A DNA stretch of 64,000 nt from positions 1 through 64,000 of the forward strand of contig JAPPGK010000030.1 of assembly GCA_028821405.1 (NCBI GenBank). Reading direction: 5' to 3'. The position numbers and the translations under genes are program-made. Shown here piece after piece: positions 28,305-36,443 of this stretch. The notes under the pieces were generated by a model that saw only the letters and a program-made list of their open reading frames with translations, made no database searches and was not told the origin of the DNA. The stretch comes from Gammaproteobacteria bacterium (lineage in GTDB: Bacteria > Pseudomonadota > Gammaproteobacteria > Pseudomonadales > Azotimanducaceae). Positions within the stretch are counted from its first letter, which is position 1. Each line of letters starts with the position of its first letter.

Positions 28305-29980
28305 GCCCTTCTCCGTATTCCCACTACGATGCCCACGGCGAACAACAGCGCCACGAGGCCGTAGAGCAGGGCGCTCAGGAACTCGCCGCGGAACTTGACG
28401 ACGGGATAGCGCGACTCGACGCTCAGGCCACCGATCTCCACCGCGTTCTCGTCCACGGGAAGCAGCAGCCGTCCGGTGGCGTCCACGCCCGCGTAGACGA
28501 AACCGGTGACGAAATCGTCCACCCGCGCATTGACCAGGGTGACGACCCGCCAACGCGGCTCGGGATCGGGAACGGTCGCGGGGGGCGGCATGAGGATGAC
28601 GCCGTCCTGTCCCAAGGGAATCCGCAAACCCTCGAAGATGGCGGGGTGCATGCCCAGCCGCAGCGTCACGGTGGTCTCCTCCTCTCCCGTGCGCGGCGGC
28701 TGTTCGGGACCACGCAGCCAGACCGCGAGGTACAGCGGCCGGTTGGCCGATACCGCCAACGCCTGGCCGCGCAGTTCCGGATCGGTTCGCGACACCACGG
28801 TCATCGTGCCGAGAGGCTCGTCGACCGGGACCGACAGTTCGTTGGCGAGATCCCCGAGCAAACGCTCCTCGGCCGGGGTGAGCGGTTCGTCCGCCCGGCC
28901 CAGGATGTCCCGCTCGAAGTCGAAGTCGGGAAGCGGCGACGGCCGGCCGGCGTCCGCATCGGCCTGCGCCGACTTCATGAACGCGTAAAGGCCCCGCAAC
29001 GCCGTCAACAGGTCGAACGTCAACCCGGAAGCCGACTCTCGGCCCACGACGCGCGCGACCCGAAACCGCGTCGTTGCACTGCCATCGGCCGATTGCGCCG
29101 TCGGATCGCCCGCCGACCGTGCGCCGGTGCCGATGTCGAACGGCGAAGTCGGCACACCGGGAGCATCGGTCGACGGCAGTTCGAGGTATTCGCTTGGCGG
29201 CGAGCCGGAGAAACGGCCCGCCAGTCCGAGGTCGTCCAGGGGATAGCGCGTCAGGGAATCGATCGACCCGGCCAGCGCGACATCCTCCGGCAGGGTCGAA
29301 GCGGACGACGGGTTCGTCCCGGTCCCGGTTTCTCCGTCCAGGAGTCCCGGTTCCGCCCGGTCGCGACGCAACCGGCCGGCGAGAAACGTCCCCGCCCCGC
29401 CGCGCGCATCGCCCGGGGCACCGGACAGGAAGTGCCAGTGCCGGGGAAACGTACCGTGCGCCTTCAGGATGGACATCGTGATGTAGAACTCGCGGATGCT
29501 GTAGACGTCGATGCGGATGGCGGCAAGCTGCTCCGCACGCAGCCCGTCGAGATAGGCGTCCAGGGCGTTGTCGTAGCGTAGAAGCTCCTCGCGGGGGTAG
29601 ACGGAGCCGGTGTAGAAGTCGCGGACGAAGCCGTGGTGCAGTTCGAGGATGGGCATCAAGGCGTGCTGCGGATTGCGATCCGGACCCCAGGTGACATAGT
29701 CGTGCAGGCGCGCCGGCGGACTCGTCGGCAAGGCGTTCATGACGAAGGATGTCGCCAGCTCCCGGCTCAGGAGCACGGCAACGTCCTCGGCCTGCTCCAG
29801 CTTCTCCTCCTCCTGCTCGTGGCTCGCCATCAGCGTCACCACGATCATGATGATGACGATGGCCGCGCTGTTCGCGAGGATGTCCGCCAGCGCCACGCCT
29901 GCGAACGGCGGAAACAGCGAGCGCGTCGGGCGGGACACTAGTGTCACGTCAAGCCTCAAACGTCGCGTCAGCGTGTCCAC
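28301..29980 (-). CDS. Unknown membrane protein, TM near both ends, large periplasmic region
   Basis: N-terminal ANSAAIVIIMIVVTLM and C-terminal ALLYGLVALLFAVGIVVGI; start uncertain and inside the inserted element. Confidence 0.65.
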   Translation of the reverse strand: MDTLTRRLRLDVTLVSRPTRSLFPPFAGVALADILANSAAIVIIMIVVTLMASHEQEEEKLEQAEDVAVLLSRELATSFVMNALPTSPPARLHDYVTWGPDRNPQHALMPILELHHGFVRDFYTGSVYPREELLRYDNALDAYLDGLRAEQLAAIRIDVYSIREFYITMSILKAHGTFPRHWHFLSGAPGDARGGAGTFLAGRLRRDRAEPGLLDGETGTGTNPSSASTLPEDVALAGSIDSLTRYPLDDLGLAGRFSGSPPSEYLELPSTDAPGVPTSPFDIGTGARSAGDPTAQSADGSATTRFRVARVVGRESASGLTFDLLTALRGLYAFMKSAQADADAGRPSPLPDFDFERDILGRADEPLTPAEERLLGDLANELSVPVDEPLGTMTVVSRTDPELRGQALAVSANRPLYLAVWLRGPEQPPRTGEEETTVTLRLGMHPAIFEGLRIPLGQDGVILMPPPATVPDPEPRWRVVTLVNARVDDFVTGFVYAGVDATGRLLLPVDENAVEIGGLSVESRYPVVKFRGEFLSALLYGLVALLFAVGIVVGIRRRA

Positions 29981-30206
29981 AAGCGTCGCCCCGCGAGGCG
30001 GCGTATCGAAGGCATAGCGCGGCTACGTCGAGATGCGCCAACGACGCGGGAGGCGCTTGCGGCCGCGCCCTTCGGGTGGTCGCCGGAGCGCCCCTCGCGG
30101 CGTTGCGGCCGGCTCGACGTACCCCCGGTACGACTTCGCGACCGCGCCTTGCGAGGAACGCTCCGGCGGCCACTGACACGACGTTGGAGGCTTGACGGGA
30201 CACTAG
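29938..30206. mobile_element. MITE-like element (29942..30202) with ~30-bp imperfect terminal inverted repeats, flanked by CTAG
   Basis: + strand left end TGTCACGTCAAGCCTCAAACGTCGCGTCAG; right end read on minus strand TGTCCCGTCAAGCCTCCAACGTCGTGTCAG (3 mismatches); CTAG at 29938-29941 and 30203-30206; internal long hairpin ~30085..30172. Confidence 0.75.
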
Positions 30207-30715
30207 TCTTCCACCGCCGCCTTCACATAGGCGGGAATCTCGTTCAGGGCCACGGACTTCAGAAGCTCGTCGTTGGCGACGATCCAACCGATGGTCAACT
30301 CCTGCCCGGGCAGGATCGCGCGGATGCAGTTGCGGGCCTCGGCCATGGTCGCCACGCCTCCTTCGAGGATCGCGAACACGATCTGCTGGCGTTCGCCACG
30401 GTAGATTCGGCGGACGTAGTCGACGAACTCGCTGCCCGGTTGACAGATCCTACCCGCGCCCACGGCCTCGCCGGTCTCGACGATGCGCACTTCGCCCGGG
30501 AACGCGAGCACCACGAAACCCTCGCCGCCGGAGTCCCAGCCAACCCGGTAGAGCCCCTCGTCGGCTGCCGCCTCGATGCGCTCCACGAGGGCCGCCTGGG
30601 AGAGCAGGTTCATGATGAGGAAGAGCACCAGCAGGAGGGCGAAAAGGCCCCCGAAGATCTCCACCATCGGCGCGCTGTTGGACTCCTGGTCGCGCGCCGA
30701 TGCCGACTCGATCAT
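30203..30715 (-). CDS. ExbD/MotB-like motor subunit (single TM)
   Basis: SNSAPMVEIFGGLFALLLVLFLIMNLLSQ single N-terminal TM plus small periplasmic domain; 4-bp overlap with MotA/ExbB gene. Confidence 0.65.
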   Translation of the reverse strand: MIESASARDQESNSAPMVEIFGGLFALLLVLFLIMNLLSQAALVERIEAAADEGLYRVGWDSGGEGFVVLAFPGEVRIVETGEAVGAGRICQPGSEFVDYVRRIYRGERQQIVFAILEGGVATMAEARNCIRAILPGQELTIGWIVANDELLKSVALNEIPAYVKAAVED

Positions 30716-31818
30716 GGCCCCGGCGGTCCCTTGGCGTCGTCGGACCGGGCTGATCGCCGGCTCGAGGACGCGCCGTTGCGTACCCAGCTCTCGAAGTCTC
30801 CGAGGACGTTGTCCTCGCGCCGTTGCAGCCCGATCTGCAGGAAGGTCAGGACCACCGAGAGCGACAGCGCGATGAGCGTGGTGTCGAACGCGATACCGAG
30901 CGGCGCGATGGCTTCGCCGAGATCGCCGGAGAGGTCCGACAGGCCGCGCCCGGAGCCGATGATGTTCTGGATGCCGTCCGCGGCCAGCGAGATGCCGAGC
31001 ACGGTGCCGATGAAGCCCAGGATCGGAATCGCCCAGTTGAGGTAGCGCGGCACGACGTAGAAATCCGCCGACTTGCGCCACATCATCTCGACGAACCCGT
31101 CGATTTCCATGGACTCTCCCAACGCGCCCTTGTGCGCCCGTACCAGCATCGAGCCGTCCTGCACACCGCCCAGCATGCGCCGCTCGCGGGACACGCCCCA
31201 CGCCTTGTTGCCGAGCAGCAGGAGCCCCCAGAAGAACAGCACCAGGGTGAGCGGCGGGATGATCCCGCGTTGGGTGAACTTGGCGGCCAGGAACTCCGAC
31301 GCCGGCACCTTGAGGCTGACGAAATCGATCGCCAGCACCACACCGGTCGCCACGGCGACGGCCATGACCAGCGAGAGCACGAGCGGCGGACCGGACAACG
31401 CCACGCCGAGTCGTTCGGAGATCGTCGACGCGCGCGCCGTCGACCCCCGGCGATTGAGCACGATATAGGTTCCGTAGAGGACCGGCGCCATCAGCAGCAT
31501 CGACAGGTTCGACTCGATGCGCATCGGGACATCGACCAAGGCCAGCACGGGGAACAGCCCGGTGACCGCCATGGTCGCCGCGATGACGACGAGCAGGATC
31601 AGCGCGGTGAATTCGGCCCATCGCTCGAGATCGAAGCCCTTGAACATCGGCATCGACGCCGGCGCGAACCGCGCGGCCCACGCCGGGATGGTCAGTCCGA
31701 GACCGACGGCGACCCCCAGCCACAACGAGGCGTTCAGGGCGTGGGTCACGCTGCCGCCTGCCACCGCGCAGACCAGGGCGAGAGCAGCGAGCCAAGGGAG
31801 CGGGTTCGACATTTGCAT
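30712..31818 (-). CDS. MotA/TolQ/ExbB proton channel family protein
   Basis: VPRYLNWAIPILGFIGTVLGISLA...LGEAIAPLGIAFDTTLIALSLSVVLTFLQIGLQRRED. Confidence 0.88.
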   Translation of the reverse strand: MQMSNPLPWLAALALVCAVAGGSVTHALNASLWLGVAVGLGLTIPAWAARFAPASMPMFKGFDLERWAEFTALILLVVIAATMAVTGLFPVLALVDVPMRIESNLSMLLMAPVLYGTYIVLNRRGSTARASTISERLGVALSGPPLVLSLVMAVAVATGVVLAIDFVSLKVPASEFLAAKFTQRGIIPPLTLVLFFWGLLLLGNKAWGVSRERRMLGGVQDGSMLVRAHKGALGESMEIDGFVEMMWRKSADFYVVPRYLNWAIPILGFIGTVLGISLAADGIQNIIGSGRGLSDLSGDLGEAIAPLGIAFDTTLIALSLSVVLTFLQIGLQRREDNVLGDFESWVRNGASSSRRSARSDDAKGPPGP

Positions 31819-31829
31819 CCTCCAGGGCG

Positions 31830-33620
31830 TCAGCCGGGACCTTCGCCGGGCGCGGTCAGAATCGCGCGCAGCCGACGGGACTCCTTCGCAAAGGACAAGC
31901 GCAACAGCCAACGCATCAAGGCGTGCTTGCCGCCGAGGTCGACGCCGGCGAACACGATCTCCGGCGGAACGCGCACGCTAACCGATACGCCCAGAAACAC
32001 AAAGACCTTTTCGAGCACTTCGTCGTGACTCTGCAACAGGTCTTCGGTCTGCACAACGAGCACCTGATCCCGGGGGAACGCCGCGAAAAGGTTTTGAAGT
32101 TGGACACTGTACAAGCCGCGTGAGCGGTAGCTGTGTCGTCTTGCCGCCGACTCCGGTGCACGCGGGTCCCGACAACGCCACCGTCTCCACGGCTCCGCCA
32201 GCAGGGCGAGCCAAAGCGGTCGAGTCTCATTCCCCCGGCTTCGTTCCATGGCATAGTGCGACAGGGCGCGTTCGACGGGATCGCGCAGCATCACGATGAG
32301 CTTGAGAGTCCGGCTGTAGCGACGAAGTTCCCTCGGGATGTCGGCGAGATACATGTAGAACGGTGTCGATTCGCCGCGCAGCGCGGCGCCGGGCTTGTCG
32401 TCGATGCGACGCGCGTAGCGCCGGTCGATCTCCGCCGCCGACCAGTCGGTCGAGTAGTCGGGCGCGTCGAAGATGTGTCCCTCCCTCGCCGCCATGGCGA
32501 TGGCGGGGTGGGCGGAGAGAAAACGGGCCAGTGCCGAGGTGCCGCATTTCTGGGCGCCAACGATCATGAAATCGACGTGGCGTGTACCCTGCCTGGACCC
32601 GGCCGGTGCGACGCTTGAACGTGCCGGCGGCGCCGTTTCCTTCCACAGCCGGTCGATGTCGAGCAAGACCTCGTGGAATCGCTTGCGCTCGGTCTCCAGC
32701 GAATGTGCCTGCACGGTGTCCGCGGCGTTGGCGTGTAGGCGCCGGCGATCCGGGGGGGTCAGCCCGGCGGCATGTCCCACGGCGCGTGCCAGCGATTCGG
32801 GGTCCGGCTCGGCAACGAGGCAATTGTGCCCGTTCCGGCAAAAGCTGCGATTGCCCACGCAGTCCAGGGTGATCACCGTGCAGCCCGCCGCCATGGCCTC
32901 GAGGGCGGGCAGGTAGAAGCCTTCCTCCGGCCGGGGAAGACAGACGGCGATCCGGGTGCGTTCGAGCAGGCTCAGGAACGCGTCCCGACCGATGAAGTCG
33001 CCCAGCGCGAGGTGGGGAATTCGCTGTTCGTCCAGCCGGCGGGATAGCGCGGCAGCCAGATCGCCACGCTTGTAGCCCACGATGGTGACGGTCTCGGCCC
33101 GCTCGCCGAACCCGACCGATCCATTGACGTCGACTTGGGCGGGGCTGCGGTCGGTGCCGTTGGGGATGACCAATACCGGACCGTTGGCGCGGCCCGTGGC
33201 ACGAATCGCGTCCGCCACCTCGTCGCTGACGCAGATGCGCACGGCGCGCTTGTCGAGGTAGCCGTGGAGTTCGGTGCCGGGATGCCCATGCCGCACGTGT
33301 TGGATCAGGTTGACGTGGGGAATCCCGATATCGTCCAAGCCGGCTTGGGCGTGGTAGCGCCAGTCCGTGCCGGCCAGGAAGAGGATGTCCCGCTCGCCGG
33401 GTTGCCAGCGGGTGGCACGTTCGCCGCAGGCGGCCGGCCAAAGCGCTGCCCGCTCTCGACCCAAGCGCTCGTCCACGGCGGCACCGTCGAACACGATCCG
33501 ACGCGAATAACCGGCAAGCCGCGACACGTGTTCGAAATAGTGGGCGTGCTTGACGTGGCCACCGGTGAGTCGCGCGTACTCGCGGTGGAACCAGACCACT
33601 CGCGGCGCGGTCACGGGCAC
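31830..33620 (-). CDS. Bifunctional GT4-family glycosyltransferase - sulfotransferase fusion
   Basis: N-half: RTRIAVCLPRPEEGFYLPALEAMAAGCTVITLDCVGN (GT-B); C-half: FMIVGAQKCGTSALARFLSAHP (PAPS-binding) and LIVMLRDPVERALSHYAME. Confidence 0.83.
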   Translation of the reverse strand: MPVTAPRVVWFHREYARLTGGHVKHAHYFEHVSRLAGYSRRIVFDGAAVDERLGRERAALWPAACGERATRWQPGERDILFLAGTDWRYHAQAGLDDIGIPHVNLIQHVRHGHPGTELHGYLDKRAVRICVSDEVADAIRATGRANGPVLVIPNGTDRSPAQVDVNGSVGFGERAETVTIVGYKRGDLAAALSRRLDEQRIPHLALGDFIGRDAFLSLLERTRIAVCLPRPEEGFYLPALEAMAAGCTVITLDCVGNRSFCRNGHNCLVAEPDPESLARAVGHAAGLTPPDRRRLHANAADTVQAHSLETERKRFHEVLLDIDRLWKETAPPARSSVAPAGSRQGTRHVDFMIVGAQKCGTSALARFLSAHPAIAMAAREGHIFDAPDYSTDWSAAEIDRRYARRIDDKPGAALRGESTPFYMYLADIPRELRRYSRTLKLIVMLRDPVERALSHYAMERSRGNETRPLWLALLAEPWRRWRCRDPRAPESAARRHSYRSRGLYSVQLQNLFAAFPRDQVLVVQTEDLLQSHDEVLEKVFVFLGVSVSVRVPPEIVFAGVDLGGKHALMRWLLRLSFAKESRRLRAILTAPGEGPG

Positions 33621-34603
33621 GGGTCCGGGGCAGGTCGGGCCGCCACTCGGTCAGGGCGCAAGAGTCGCTCGGCCGCCGTTTCGCAATCCGCCCGGCTGTA
33701 GAAGCGCATCCACGCGCCGCCCGCCTTCGTCAACGCATGGAGCAGTGCCTCGACGCCCGCTTCGCCGTAGATCGGATGGGCGTTGCGGCTTGCCAATGGC
33801 TGCGGTGTGGCATCGACATGCCCGAGTAGCCGGAACAGCACGCCGCCGCCGCTCGCGACCAGGTCTTCGTAGCGGAGGATCCGCTCGTCCGGCAGGCTGT
33901 CCCCGTATTGCGCGAAGAACCAGTTGAGGACCAGCAGTTGCCGTGCGAGTCCGTCCCCGGTGCGATCGAGCACGTTGCGCAGCTCGGCGTCGAATTGTTC
34001 CCCCGCCGGGATGCGACCCCGGTTCACCGGCAGATCCACGGTTTGCCAGGACGCCAGCGCCGCCAGGGGATTGCGCACCAGGGCGACGCAGGCAAAGGAT
34101 GCCGACAGTTGCCCGAGCAGCGCCGCGAACAGCGCGTTGTGCTTGATCAGGAGCGTGAACCGGCCGGACAGTGTCTTGGCGATGTGAATCTCGCCCTGCT
34201 CGGTCTGGCGACGACGCAGACCACCCTCGGCGTCGTTCGCCACAACGTTGTCGTCGAGGCGGCCGGCCACGTGAAGCGAGGGGGCGCGCCGTTCTCGCTC
34301 GATGAGACCGCGGGTTCGAGCGACGAACTGCTCGATTCGGTCGCAGGCCGTCGCGGCCGTGATGGTGACGCTCTCGGTGCGTGCCATGGGTTCGGACAAG
34401 GCGACGAGGTCTGGCAACTCGCCCGCGAGCCGACAAGCAAGGGAACTGCCCGAACGCGGAATGCCCGTTAGCAGCCACGTGTCCGGCTGCCGCTTCACCA
34501 CCGCGCGTGTCGCCTGGAGTCCATGAGTGGATTCTAGCGTGGCGGCGCCGGCGGCCAAGCCGACGACGACTGCGGCACCAGAACCGGTACTCGGCCGCAC
34601 CAT
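33611..34603 (-). CDS. Sulfotransferase-like protein
   Basis: WLLTGIPRSGSSLACRLAGELPD; CVALVRNPLAALASW; 10-bp overlap with the GT4 fusion; start uncertain (upstream ORF runs into a repeat). Confidence 0.7.
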   Translation of the reverse strand: MVRPSTGSGAAVVVGLAAGAATLESTHGLQATRAVVKRQPDTWLLTGIPRSGSSLACRLAGELPDLVALSEPMARTESVTITAATACDRIEQFVARTRGLIERERRAPSLHVAGRLDDNVVANDAEGGLRRRQTEQGEIHIAKTLSGRFTLLIKHNALFAALLGQLSASFACVALVRNPLAALASWQTVDLPVNRGRIPAGEQFDAELRNVLDRTGDGLARQLLVLNWFFAQYGDSLPDERILRYEDLVASGGGVLFRLLGHVDATPQPLASRNAHPIYGEAGVEALLHALTKAGGAWMRFYSRADCETAAERLLRPDRVAARPAPDPCP

Positions 34604-34775
34604 CACGGCGATGGCACCGTTGAGACCAAATTGCGTGTGTCCGAGTTTCGGAGAGTGGTTTGCCATCACGGCGATGGCACCGTTGAGACCCAAATCTGTG
34701 TGTCCGAGTCTTCCGCGGCCGCACCATCACGGCGATGGCACCGTTGAGACCAAATTGCGTGTGTCCGAGTTTCGG
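34596..34775. repeat. Three direct ~50-bp repeats in a divergent intergenic region
   Basis: catcacggcgatggcaccgttgagacc(c)aaattgcgtgtgtccgagttt at 34601, 34664 and 34725. Confidence 0.92.
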
Positions 34776-34895
34776 TGGAGTTTCGGTGGAATCTCGGTGA
34801 TATTGGCGTTGGGCGGTGGATCACGTCGGTCGCGTGGGGCGGCAGTTGGCGGACGACGTGTACAATTCGCCGCCCTTGCCGGGTCGATTGAATCC

Positions 34896-36305
34896 ATGGC
34901 TCCCCAATCCGTGCTGACGGAGTTCCGTCGGCTCGGCGTGCTCGCGACGCCGATCATCGTTGCCCAACTCTCGCAGATGGGCATGGGCGTCGCGGACGCC
35001 GTGATGGCGGGGCGGGTGAGCGCCACGGACCTTGCCGGGGTGACGTTGGGCGGCAACTTCTTCTGGCCCACGATGCTCTTGATGTCCGGGATCGTGATGG
35101 CGGTGACGCCTTCGGTCTCGCAACTGAACGGCGCCGGTCGGGTCGGGGATGCCGGGGCGGTGGTCCGACAGGCGTTGTGGATCGCCCTCGGCGGCGGACT
35201 GGCGCTGACGCTGCTGCTGCGGAACGCCGAGCCCGCCTACCGACTGTTCGGCGTCGACGAACAGGCGATTCCGGTCGCCGTGGGCTACTTGTCGGCAGCA
35301 AGCCTGGGCTTGGTGCCGCTGCTCGCCTACACGTCGTTCCGCTGTCTGGCCGAGGGCATGTCGTGGACGACGCCGGCGATGTGCATCAGCCTGAGCGCTC
35401 TGCCGCTCAAGATCCTGCTCAACTGGCTGTTCATGCACGGCTCGCCGGCGCTCGGCATTCCGGCCATGGGCGGCGTGGGCTGCGGCTGGTCCACCGCCGT
35501 CGTCATGAGCTACACGTTCCTGGTGATGGTCGTCGTGGTGTCGCGGTCCCGAATGCGCGGCTCGAATCTCTTCCGGGCATTCGACTGGCCGAAATTCAGC
35601 GTCATCCGCGACCTGTTGGTCGTTGGCGTACCCATCGGCCTTGCCCTGCTGGTCGAAGTCGGGTTCTTCTCGGTTGCCGGCCTGCTGATCGGTCGGCTCG
35701 GTGTGGAAGCGGTCGCCTCCCACCAGATTGCCTTCAACGTTGCGGGTATCGCGTTCATGGTGCCGCTGGCGCTCGGCATGGCGGCGACCATTCGGGTCGG
35801 CTTCAACATCGGCGCCGGTGACCGGGCCGCTGCACGGCTGTCCGCCTGGGTCGCAATGACGACAACGCTTGTCTGGGGAACCGGTGTCGCGGTGATCATG
35901 CTCACCGCGCGCTATCCGATCGTGGGCCTCTACACGGACAACGCGGAGGTCATCCGTGTGGCTGCGGCGCTCTTGGCCATCGGCGCCCTCTTCCAGGTCT
36001 TCGACGCCGCGCAAGCGACAACGATGGGGGCGCTCAGAGGCTACAAGTCGACCGTCGCGCCGATGGGGATCGCCGTCGTTGCCTACTGGCTGGTGGGGCT
36101 GCCCGTCGGGGCGGCCCTGTGCTTCGGCGTCGGGAGCATTCCTTCCCTGGACGGGATGTTGGCAAACGCCTTCGGCACGCCGATCGGTGTGTACGGCCTC
36201 TGGTGGGGGCTCGTGGTCGGACTCGCTGCGGCGGCCATTGCGCTGTTCGGCTGGCTGGTCAGGATTTCCCGGACCCATGCGGATGTGGGCCATCGCCGAC
36301 GTTAA
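34896..36305 (+). CDS. MATE family efflux transporter
   Basis: LATPIIVAQLSQMGMGVADAVMAGR...LAGVTLGGNFFWP; 12-TM pattern; DAAQATTMGALRGYKST. Confidence 0.92.
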   Translation: MAPQSVLTEFRRLGVLATPIIVAQLSQMGMGVADAVMAGRVSATDLAGVTLGGNFFWPTMLLMSGIVMAVTPSVSQLNGAGRVGDAGAVVRQALWIALGGGLALTLLLRNAEPAYRLFGVDEQAIPVAVGYLSAASLGLVPLLAYTSFRCLAEGMSWTTPAMCISLSALPLKILLNWLFMHGSPALGIPAMGGVGCGWSTAVVMSYTFLVMVVVVSRSRMRGSNLFRAFDWPKFSVIRDLLVVGVPIGLALLVEVGFFSVAGLLIGRLGVEAVASHQIAFNVAGIAFMVPLALGMAATIRVGFNIGAGDRAAARLSAWVAMTTTLVWGTGVAVIMLTARYPIVGLYTDNAEVIRVAAALLAIGALFQVFDAAQATTMGALRGYKSTVAPMGIAVVAYWLVGLPVGAALCFGVGSIPSLDGMLANAFGTPIGVYGLWWGLVVGLAAAAIALFGWLVRISRTHADVGHRRR

Positions 36306-36443
36306 AGGGGTTGCGGCACTGTCCGCCCTCGAAATCAGCGATTTCGCACACGCCGACGGGGCGATCTCGCTATCGCCGACCACCCGAAATGGCCGATCCT
36401 TGCGCCGTCCTGCCGAGAGTCGGTTTTGTGGTACGTTCCCGCC

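Noticed and set aside
26520-28364. 614-aa plus-strand ORF
   Set aside because: Antisense of the FGE-fold gene; composition indicates a shadow frame.
30712-31818. Zorya defence system (ZorA/ZorB)
   Set aside because: Motor pair is present, but no ZorC/ZorD/ZorE-like genes (helicase or nuclease) are adjacent; the partners are FGE-fold and sulfotransferase genes.
34596-34775. CRISPR-like array (three repeats with regular spacing)
   Set aside because: Only three repeats of ~50 bp with ~13-bp spacers, inexact ends and no cas genes in the window.
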